Shown in pieces: positions 1 to 5,283 of a stretch of 5,283 nt of DNA (positions are counted from its first letter, which is position 1; every line of letters begins with the position of its first letter). The notes beneath the pieces were generated by a model. The model saw only the letters and a list, made by a program, of their open reading frames with translations, was not told where the DNA came from and did no database searches. Position numbers and translations under genes: made by a program. The stretch comes from Hyphomicrobiales bacterium (GTDB lineage Bacteria > Pseudomonadota > Alphaproteobacteria > Rhizobiales > JAJFHB01). The DNA lies in contig JAJFHB010000401.1 of NCBI GenBank assembly GCA_021775795.1, positions 1-5,283 of the forward strand, given 5' to 3'.

Positions 1-705
1 CACATCTTCCGTAGCCGTGCTGGTTTGCGATGCCAACTGCTTCACCTCGCCCGCGACGACGGCGAAACCCTTTCCATGCTCCCCTGCACGGGCAGCTTCA
101 ATGGTTGCATTAAGCGCAAGCAGGTTGGTCTGATTGGCAATTGCATCAATTGTCTGCAAAATTCCCGAGATCTGATCGGCTGCGGCGCTCAGTTCTTCGG
201 AGCGCTGATTGATTGTATCGACTGAACTGGCCAACTCATCCATGCGCTCCATCGTTTGTCCGATGCGTGCAATCCCCCCATGGGCGGCAGTGCGTGCCTG
301 CTCAGCGATTTCAGACGCGCTGGTGCTGGTTTCTGCAATCTGAGATATGGAAGCGCGGAGCTCCTCTGTTGCAGCCGCCATGACCTGAACCTTGCTGTTC
401 ACGTCCCTGGTGCTACCGGTAACTTGTGAAACAGACGCCATAGCGTGACTTGCATTCATCGAGTAGGTGACGGTCGCAGATAGAGCCCCGACCGCATTCC
501 CACGTAGTGTCTGCGTAAGATTGCGGATCGCCTGATCCAATTCACCATCACCACTGTGCGAAACACTGAAATTCCGCTCGGCCAGGTCCTGCAAGGTCTT
601 GATTGCCCTTGAGATGGTCGCAGCATCATCCTGCATGAGAACGGTTTCGGGCACTTCATCTGTGTCCGCTGTATCTGCAGTGTCTTTTCGCCCGAATGAA
701 AACAT
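1..705 (-). CDS. Soluble methyl-accepting chemotaxis protein, N-terminal part (cut by window edge)
   Basis: Cytoplasmic chemoreceptor that would signal to the CheA/CheW complex. Translating the minus strand from the ATG at 705 gives 235 uninterrupted codons to base 1. Residues 1-25 are polar, with a DTADTADTD stretch. Residues about 28-70 look like a degenerate HAMP-like segment ([11 protein letters not shown], then [14 protein letters not shown]). Residues about 72-180 form the first long helix of the signalling domain, including a methylation-type region at 110-135 ([14 protein letters not shown]). Residues 187-225 are the conserved hairpin tip ([20 protein letters not shown], then [15 protein letters not shown]). 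There is no signal peptide or hydrophobic segment, so no periplasmic sensor precedes the signalling domain. The returning helix and any C-terminal sensor lie outside the window. A GGGAGG ribosome site 5 bases before the ATG supports this start. It is transcribed away from the dioxygenase gene. The family is certain; the ligand is unknown. Confidence 0.94.
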   Translation of the reverse strand, partial: MFSFGRKDTADTADTDEVPETVLMQDDAATISRAIKTLQDLAERNFSVSHSGDGELDQAIRNLTQTLRGNAVGALSATVTYSMNASHAMASVSQVTGSTRDVNSKVQVMAAATEELRASISQIAETSTSASEIAEQARTAAHGGIARIGQTMERMDELASSVDTINQRSEELSAAADQISGILQTIDAIANQTNLLALNATIEAARAGEHGKGFAVVAGEVKQLASQTSTATEDV

Positions 706-710
706 GACAG

Positions 711-716
711 CCTCCC
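711..716 (-). promoter_or_regulatory. Ribosome binding site of the chemoreceptor gene
   Basis: On the minus strand this reads GGGAGG, five bases before the ATG at 705. It is the strongest Shine-Dalgarno match in the left part of the window and settles the chemoreceptor start. Confidence 0.8.
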
Positions 717-890
717 AACTACGTCAATAAGTGATCGGGAAACTAGTCCGCTCCCGGTATCAAACCGGTTAACAACTGCTTCACCACAGAAGTAGACGTT
801 TGAATTGGATCACGTTTCCACGGCCGCCCCCTGATTGACTGCATCGGACGGGCATTTTGACTTCCCGCTCCATGCAAGTCCGCCGAACAC

Positions 891-935
891 TCCGAAAACT
901 ATTCCAGTACACGCGGCCATTTGGTAGTTTTCCGA
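891..935 (+). repeat. Inverted repeat abutting the dioxygenase start codon
   Basis: The left arm TCCGAAAACTA (891-901) and right arm TAGTTTTCCGA (925-935) are complementary at 10 of 11 positions, the mismatch being C893/C933. They are separated by 23 bases. An extra CCA/TGG pairing (904-906 with 922-924) could lengthen the stem across a 2-base bulge. The right arm ends one base before the ATG at 937 and contains the only weak purine-rich candidate for a ribosome site (GGTAG, 923-927, straddling the arm edge). It could be an operator dyad for a repressor or, if transcribed, an RNA hairpin masking translation initiation. The sequence shows the repeat; its role is inference. Confidence 0.5.
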
Positions 936-936
936 C

Positions 937-1947
937 ATGACCACAAACCTTCCAATGCAAACGTACCCAATTGACGGCGCCTCATTTGGTGTGCGCTGTT
1001 CTTTTGTTTCAACAGAGGGTGCCGAAGCGACCGTTTTGGCTGCCGAAGAAAATCACGAAGCTCTGCTGGACGCCTTTTACAACGGCGGCGGGCTTTTGTT
1101 GCTGGAAGGTATGGACGGCATCCGCGAAGATCCCACCCTATTGCTCCGTTTCAGCCAACTCTTCGGATCGGAAGTCGAGGATTATCGGCAGACGATCAGA
1201 GCCCGGCACAGTATTCACCCCCAAGTTCCTGAGATCCTCCTGATCGCCGGGAAATCTGCTGGCGCGGTGAAGCCCCCGCCACAACCCGATCCGCCTTTGA
1301 CTGCAGAGGGAAAGCTCCCCATCCAGTTTCCCCATCGCCGGGGCTGGCACACTGACCAGTCGTTTCGCCGTCCACCACCTGACACATCGTTGTTTCTGGC
1401 AGTCGTGCCGTCACCACGCGATCAGGGACAAACGCTCTTTGCAGATGGTACCGCCGCCTATGAGGCTCTGCCTCCGGATCTGAAGGCATTGGCCGAGGAC
1501 CTGGAGGGTCTTCATGTCATGCCGGGGGCCGGCCGCTCTGAGCAAGACGTACGTGCCGGCAAAACACCAGACCCATTGGAGCCACATGAGTATCCTCAGC
1601 ACCAACCGGTGGTCAGGGTTCATCCGGTAACAGGCAAGCGGGCGCTCTACCTTTGTGAAGCGGGTCAGATGGATTGGGTCGAGGGCCCGCTGGTCGGCTA
1701 CGAACCCGGTCCAGATGGCGAAGGAGCAGCCCTGCTCTACCGGTTGATGCACCATTACACCAAACCCGACTTCACTTACGCGCATTACTGGAACAAGGGT
1801 GACCTGGTAATTTATGACAACCGATCACTGATCCACAGCGCCACCTGGTACGACGCAGAAAACCACGAACGCGTGATGTGGCGCACTACCGTCCACGGCA
1901 ATCCCGGTCCTCTCTATGACGGCGAAAGCAAGAGCTGGATTGCCTGA
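937..1947 (+). CDS. TauD/TfdA-family Fe(II)/2-oxoglutarate-dependent dioxygenase
   Basis: A 336-residue cytoplasmic enzyme of the TauD/TfdA family, which couples oxidative decarboxylation of 2-oxoglutarate to hydroxylation of a substrate at a non-haem Fe(II). The iron triad is visible: H138 and D140 in GWHTDQSF, and distal H300 in DNRSLIHSAT. T166 (GQTLFAD) matches the family's 2-oxoglutarate-contacting Thr. R312 and R316 (ERVMWRTTVHG) match the arginine pair that follows the distal His in TauD. VHPVTGKRALYL (228-239) is another family hallmark. The HxD motif lies about 40 residues later than in E. coli TauD, partly because of a proline-rich insert at about 105-130 (KPPPQPDPPL). Members act on taurine, sulfate esters, aryloxyalkanoates, carnitine precursors and other acids; the substrate cannot be read here, and no sulfonate transporter genes are adjacent. 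The start at 937 has only a weak ribosome site; the ATG at 955 (residue 7) is an alternative. All catalytic residues are present. Confidence 0.94.
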   Translation: MTTNLPMQTYPIDGASFGVRCSFVSTEGAEATVLAAEENHEALLDAFYNGGGLLLLEGMDGIREDPTLLLRFSQLFGSEVEDYRQTIRARHSIHPQVPEILLIAGKSAGAVKPPPQPDPPLTAEGKLPIQFPHRRGWHTDQSFRRPPPDTSLFLAVVPSPRDQGQTLFADGTAAYEALPPDLKALAEDLEGLHVMPGAGRSEQDVRAGKTPDPLEPHEYPQHQPVVRVHPVTGKRALYLCEAGQMDWVEGPLVGYEPGPDGEGAALLYRLMHHYTKPDFTYAHYWNKGDLVIYDNRSLIHSATWYDAENHERVMWRTTVHGNPGPLYDGESKSWIA

Positions 1948-2240
1948 CCAGGAACGCAGCAGGAAAACGCCCTTCGCCGCCATTCAAGTACACTGGTGCT
2001 ACTCGCGAAAACCACAATCCGAGAGCACCTGTGTGGATACAAGCTACTGTTTCACATGCCGAAAGGCGAACCCAACCTGACGCATTCCACGGCCAGAAGT
2101 GGGATCACACGAGCTCTTGATCTGGCCGCCGTTGAGACATTCACCATCGGCAGTGTAGAGTGGCGCAGTGCGAACTCGGAGCCGCGGCAGGCAGAATCCC
2201 CCTACATGAAAGTCCGGCACACTCGCCTGGAATCCCAAGA
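1948..2240. other. Spacer between dioxygenase and copper ATPase, no convincing gene
   Basis: These 293 bases hold no recognisable gene, RNA or strong terminator. A GTG-initiated reading frame of 82 codons (1996-2244, plus) crosses it and ends in an ATGA overlap with the ATPase start, but its product resembles no family I know and it has no ribosome site. A poor sigma70-like pair, TTGAGA (2133-2138) and TGTAGA (2155-2160) with a 16-base gap, is the only promoter candidate for the ATPase. GATCA (2103-2107) and TGATC (2118-2122) form a small dyad. No CueR/MerR-type long dyad with a stretched promoter spacer was seen. Confidence 0.5.
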
Positions 2241-4583
2241 ATGAAACATGATCTTGATGACGAGCAGCAGACACCCGAAGCGGTGAGCGGAGGGGGTGCG
2301 ATCGACCCCGTTTGCGGCATGAATGTTGATCTAAATGCGCACAAGCCCAGCCTGCCCTATGGCGGTGAAACCTATCATTTTTGCAGCACCCGGTGCCACG
2401 ACAAATTCAGCGCCGACCCTGAGTTGTATCTTTCCACCGAACGTAAGAAAAATGCCAGCACGGTCCCGATAGGCACTTCTCACACCTGTCCGATGCATCC
2501 CGAGATCATTACGGATGGCCCCGCAGATTGTCCGATCTGCGGCATGGCCCTTGAGCCCATGACAGTGTCGGCGGATAACGAACCTAATCCCGAGTTAGTC
2601 GATTTCAGCCGCCGTTTATGGGTGTCCGCGGTTCTGGCAATTCCCTTGCTGATTCTGACGATGGGAGCAATGTTTGGCTTGCCGGTTCGAGAGTGGATTG
2701 GCGAGAAAGCCGCAATTCTGATCGAACTGGCTTTGGCAACACCCGTTGTATTGTGGGCCGCTGTACCGTTCTTCCGGCGTGCCTGGAGTTCAATCCGCAA
2801 TCGCAGCCCCAATATGTGGACATTGATAGCGCTCGGCGTTGGAGCCGCCTATGGCTACAGCGTTGTCGCCGCGTTGGGACCCGGGCTGTTTCCCGCCTCG
2901 TTCCAGCAGGTTGATGGGACTGTTCCGGTTTATTTTGAAGCCGCTGCTGTAATAATTGCCCTTGTCTTCCTTGGCCAGGTTCTCGAGTTGCGGGCGCGGG
3001 AGCGAACGGGTTCTGCCATTCGCGCCTTGCTCAATCTTGCGCCCAGGACTGCGCGCCGTATCAACGAAAAGGGCATTGAGCTGGACGTTCCCCTTGAAGA
3101 CATCGTGGCGGGTGATCGCCTGCGGGTGAGGCCGGGAGAGAGCGTCGCCGTCGATGGCGTTGTTCTGGAGGGCAGATCATCGGTCGACGAGAGCATGCTT
3201 ACCGGAGAGCCGATTGCAGTCGAAAAGACCGGAGGTGATTTGCTCACCGGCGGCACCCTCAACGGCACCGGCTCTTTGATTATGCGTGCGGAGAAAGTCG
3301 GCGGCGATACGATGTTGGCACGCATAGTCGACATGGTGGCGACAGCTCAGCGCTCGCGGGCGCCGATACAAGGCTGGACCGACAAGGTGGCGGCGTGGTT
3401 TGTGCCGACCGTCGTGCTGGCCGCAATAGTTGCATTCATCGCCTGGGCCCTGTTCGGCCCGCAGCCCGCATTCATCCACGCACTTGTGGCGGCTGTCTCG
3501 GTCCTCATTATCGCCTGCCCTTGTGCGCTTGGGCTTGCCACACCGATGTCGATCATGACTGCAACAGGACGCGGCGCCCAGGTGGGCGTTTTAATTCGGG
3601 ATGCCGAAGCGCTTGAGCGGTTCGCGAGCGTCGATACGTTGATTGTCGACAAGACGGGCACGCTGACTGAAGGAAAACCTGAATTGAGTGATGTGGTGTC
3701 TGTGCACCATGACGAAGGCAAATTGTTGGCTCTTGCCGCATCCCTCGAAAAGGCCTCGGAACACCCGTTGGCCGAGGCGATCGTTGCTGGCGCGATGCAG
3801 CGCGACTTGCAGTTACTCAATGCCAGCCAGTTCGAGGCAACGACGGGCAAGGGCGTATCAGGCGTAATTGAGGGTTGTTCGGTCTCCCTCGGCAATCACG
3901 CAATGATGGAGGCTCTCGGCCTCGATGCCTCGTCCCTGCGTGAGACTGCCGACGAACTACGGGACGATGGTAAAACAACGATGTTTGTCGCCATTGATCA
4001 AGAACTGGCAGGCCTGATAGCCGTCACCGACCCCATTAAAGCGACAACCTGTGAAGCCATTGATGCGCTTCATCGTGCGGGGTTGAAGATCGTTATGGCG
4101 ACGGGAGATAACGAGCGTACGGCGCGGGCCGTCGCCATGCGACTAGGCATTGATGACATTCGCGCGGACGCCCTTCCCGAGGACAAACAGAAGCTGGTGG
4201 AAGAGCTTCGTGCCGCGGGCCACTCAGTGGCAATGGCTGGCGACGGTGTTAACGACGCGCCCGCACTGGCTGCAGCCGACGTGGGCATAGCCATGGGTAC
4301 TGGTGCAGATGTTGCCGTCGAAAGCGCTGGAATCACTCTGGTGAAGGGCGATTTGAATGGAATTGTGCGTGCCCGCAAACTGGCGCAAGCAACGATCAGC
4401 AATATCAAACAGAATTTGTTTTTTGCTTTTGCCTATAACGCTGCCGGCATCCCTATTGCGGCAGGAGTTTTGTATCCTCTGACAGGCTGGTTGCTTTCGC
4501 CCATGATCGCGGCTGCAGCCATGAGCCTGTCCTCCGTTTCCGTTATCGGCAACGCGCTTCGACTTCGTGGCATACGCCTTTGA
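2241..4583 (+). CDS. copA: Copper-exporting P1B-1-type ATPase with N-terminal YHS and heavy-metal-binding domains
   Basis: Inner-membrane pump that uses ATP to export Cu(I) from the cytoplasm. Numbered from the ATG at 2241 (780 residues): YHS domain at about 21-65 (DPVCGMNV, then [12 protein letters not shown]); short heavy-metal-binding domain at 81-107 (HTCPMHPEI, then [11 protein letters not shown]); TM segments at about 126-147, 158-177, 192-212 and 230-248; actuator TGEP (321-324); TM segments at about 385-405 and 411-432, the latter carrying the metal-site CPC (426-428); phosphorylation motif DKTGT with D470; nucleotide-domain HP (508-509); TGDN (621-624); hinge GDGVND (667-672); final TM pair with YN (732-733) and MSLSS (761-765). 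CPC plus YN plus MxxSS is the P1B-1 copper signature, so zinc/cadmium specificity is unlikely. No CXXC-type HMA domain is present. The frame stays open upstream to a GTG at 2160 (807 residues), but the extra 27 residues look non-conserved and neither start has a good ribosome site, so I prefer 2241. All catalytic residues are intact. Silver transport is possible as well. Confidence 0.96.
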   Translation: MKHDLDDEQQTPEAVSGGGAIDPVCGMNVDLNAHKPSLPYGGETYHFCSTRCHDKFSADPELYLSTERKKNASTVPIGTSHTCPMHPEIITDGPADCPICGMALEPMTVSADNEPNPELVDFSRRLWVSAVLAIPLLILTMGAMFGLPVREWIGEKAAILIELALATPVVLWAAVPFFRRAWSSIRNRSPNMWTLIALGVGAAYGYSVVAALGPGLFPASFQQVDGTVPVYFEAAAVIIALVFLGQVLELRARERTGSAIRALLNLAPRTARRINEKGIELDVPLEDIVAGDRLRVRPGESVAVDGVVLEGRSSVDESMLTGEPIAVEKTGGDLLTGGTLNGTGSLIMRAEKVGGDTMLARIVDMVATAQRSRAPIQGWTDKVAAWFVPTVVLAAIVAFIAWALFGPQPAFIHALVAAVSVLIIACPCALGLATPMSIMTATGRGAQVGVLIRDAEALERFASVDTLIVDKTGTLTEGKPELSDVVSVHHDEGKLLALAASLEKASEHPLAEAIVAGAMQRDLQLLNASQFEATTGKGVSGVIEGCSVSLGNHAMMEALGLDASSLRETADELRDDGKTTMFVAIDQELAGLIAVTDPIKATTCEAIDALHRAGLKIVMATGDNERTARAVAMRLGIDDIRADALPEDKQKLVEELRAAGHSVAMAGDGVNDAPALAAADVGIAMGTGADVAVESAGITLVKGDLNGIVRARKLAQATISNIKQNLFFAFAYNAAGIPIAAGVLYPLTGWLLSPMIAAAAMSLSSVSVIGNALRLRGIRL

Positions 4584-4585
4584 AG

Positions 4586-4597
4586 TGTCCGCGGACA
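4586..4597. repeat. Perfect 12-bp palindrome just after the copper ATPase stop
   Basis: TGTCCGCGGACA is self-complementary over its whole length and starts two bases after the TGA of the ATPase gene. As RNA it could fold only with a tiny loop, and no U-run follows directly (a TTTT occurs about 18 bases later), so it is a poor intrinsic terminator. A protein-binding site is possible; function unknown. Confidence 0.4.
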
Positions 4598-4632
4598 TTG
4601 AGAACCGCCGCCCCTTTTCTGCACCTCCAAGC

Positions 4633-4645
4633 AAGGTTAAACCTT
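4633..4645. repeat. Perfect palindrome AAGGTT-A-AACCTT, possible operator
   Basis: Two 6-base arms match perfectly around a single central A. It lies seven bases upstream of the larger CRP-like palindrome and 122 bases before the start of the exported TPR-like gene. It resembles a small operator, but I cannot assign a regulator family. Confidence 0.35.
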
Positions 4646-4651
4646 TGTCAG

Positions 4652-4669
4652 GTGTGATCTGGATCACAC
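4652..4669. promoter_or_regulatory. CRP-like palindromic site upstream of the exported TPR-like gene
   Basis: GTGTGATCTGGATCACAC is a palindrome with 8-base arms around a central TG. Inside it, TGTGA-N6-TCACA (4653-4668) matches the classical E. coli CRP half-sites exactly. Alphaproteobacteria carry several CRP/FNR-superfamily regulators, so the actual binder is uncertain. A possible -10 element, AATGAT (4691-4696), would place the start point near 4703 and the palindrome centre at about -42, close to the class II activator position. The palindrome is seen directly; regulation of the gene at 4768 is inferred. It could also act on the 3' side of the ATPase transcript. Confidence 0.55.
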
Positions 4670-4757
4670 GAATGATTTGGCATGGCGCTGAATGATGTTA
4701 ATCCCTATTCAGCGACGATTTTTGCTTGCATGATTATGGCGCTAACAAACGAATTAT

Positions 4758-4762
4758 GAGGA
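4758..4762 (+). promoter_or_regulatory. Ribosome binding site of the exported TPR-like gene
   Basis: GAGGA lies five bases before the ATG at 4768. The in-frame ATG at 4756 overlaps this site and has no ribosome site of its own, so 4768 is the better start. Confidence 0.7.
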
Positions 4763-4767
4763 CCCGA

Positions 4768-5283
4768 ATGCGCACCTTCGGAAAGGTTGCACTGATTGCA
4801 ACGGCCATCACCTGTCTCGCAGCCAGCAGCCCTGTGCAATCCGCTGAAAATTGCACAGAATTGAGCACTGAACTTGAAGCCCTTGGCACTGCTGCCAGCG
4901 CCGATGCGTTGGGAGCCGCTTTTGACACAGCGCTTGCCCTGCCCGATTGCAGTGATGAGTTTCGTCTGGCCGTTGGCCGCCGGGCCGCATCAGCCACAAT
5001 CCGCGAAGTGAACGAGAGCATTGAACAAGGCGCTGATGCCGCGTCCCAGACCGACCGGCTGACCGCAAGCCTGACCCAGTACAGACTGTGGCAAACTCTC
5101 GCGATGCTTGGAGACATTGCCTACGACGCACGCGATTATGCAACCGCGACACACCGCTATCAGGAAGCTCTTGAAGCAATTGATGATGAAGAACTGACAC
5201 GCACAGCACCAGAACTCGACGTCATCGCTACAATCTACTCCAGGGCCGAAGAGACCCGCCTTGTGTCCGCCGAATACGTCAGC
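4768..5283 (+). CDS. Exported protein with TPR-like repeat, N-terminal part (cut by window edge)
   Basis: 172 codons stay open to the right edge. Residues 1-26 form a Sec-type signal peptide: basic MRTFGK, hydrophobic VALIATAITCLAA, then SPVQSA with cleavage expected around residues 25-26, so the mature protein should be periplasmic or outer-membrane associated. There is no lipobox. The rest is predicted largely helical and acidic. Residues about 108-139 (LGDIAYDARDY, then YQEALEAIDD) read like one tetratricopeptide repeat, with a second helical pair possibly beginning near 148. Cys29 and Cys61 could form a disulfide. I do not recognise the family with certainty. Similar secreted TPR-like segments occur ahead of C-terminal OmpA-like peptidoglycan-binding domains, but that part, if present, is outside the window. 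It sits 184 bases after the copper ATPase, with palindromes between, suggesting its own promoter rather than co-transcription. Confidence 0.8.
   Translation, partial: MRTFGKVALIATAITCLAASSPVQSAENCTELSTELEALGTAASADALGAAFDTALALPDCSDEFRLAVGRRAASATIREVNESIEQGADAASQTDRLTASLTQYRLWQTLAMLGDIAYDARDYATATHRYQEALEAIDDEELTRTAPELDVIATIYSRAEETRLVSAEYVS

Noticed and set aside
25..225. Plus-strand open frame of 66 codons at the left edge
   Set aside because: It lies antisense to the strongly conserved chemoreceptor signalling tip and its product resembles nothing.
754..773. CCGGT direct repeat with 11-base period plus overlapping AACCGGTT and GTTAAC palindromes upstream of the chemoreceptor
   Set aside because: The elements are only 5-8 bases long and expected by chance at this base composition; no matching promoter spacing was found.
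835..863. Two TTGACT-like -35 candidates for the dioxygenase (835-840 and 857-862)
   Set aside because: Neither is followed at 16-18 bases by an A/T-rich -10 hexamer, so no promoter is called.
2930..3895. Long minus-strand open frames (134, 100 and 182 codons) inside the copper ATPase
   Set aside because: They are antisense shadows of a conserved P-type ATPase with all motifs in the plus frame; their products are low-complexity Ser/Ala/Pro/Arg-rich.
4598..4620. Possible intrinsic terminator after the copper ATPase
   Set aside because: The nearby palindrome has no workable loop and the TTTT run is not directly after a GC-rich stem.
4623..4637. ACCT...AGGT pattern resembling a CueR/MerR-type operator after the copper ATPase
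   Set aside because: Only the outer four bases are symmetric, it lies downstream of the ATPase, and there is no 19-20 base promoter spacer around it.
4734..5209. Minus-strand frames of 127 and 133 codons at the right edge
   Set aside because: They overlap the plus-strand gene that has both a ribosome site and a signal peptide; the antisense products show no recognisable motif.

Overview
The window looks like a chromosomal segment of an alphaproteobacterium. This rests on moderately high GC with mixed codon use, the style of the soluble chemoreceptor, and the domain make-up of the copper ATPase. The order is inference: Hyphomicrobiales or Rhodobacterales-like would fit, but nothing in the sequence fixes it. 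There is no rRNA, tRNA, CRISPR array, transposase or recognisable phage gene.

Layout: (1) 1-705, minus strand: N-terminal 235 residues of a cytoplasmic methyl-accepting chemotaxis protein that runs off the left edge. (2) 706-936: divergent intergenic region, ending in an 11-bp inverted repeat that abuts the next start codon. (3) 937-1947, plus: complete TauD/TfdA-type Fe(II)/2-oxoglutarate dioxygenase, substrate unknown. (4) 1948-2240: spacer with no convincing gene. (5) 2241-4583, plus: complete P1B-1 copper-exporting ATPase with an unusual N-terminus, YHS domain plus short heavy-metal-binding domain instead of HMA domains. (6) 4584-4767: compact intergenic region with three palindromes, one a perfect match to the TGTGA-N6-TCACA half-site pattern of CRP-like regulators. 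(7) 4768-5283, plus: N-terminal 172 residues of an exported protein with one TPR-like repeat, cut by the right edge.

The four genes do not form an obvious pathway. The chemoreceptor is divergent from the dioxygenase, and the other three genes are co-directional but separated by 293 and 184 bp, so each may have its own promoter. The copper ATPase would export Cu(I) from the cytoplasm; no CueR-type operator was seen near it. I found no strong evidence of an undescribed system. The most useful leads are regulatory: the inverted repeat at the dioxygenase start and the palindromes ahead of the exported TPR-like gene.
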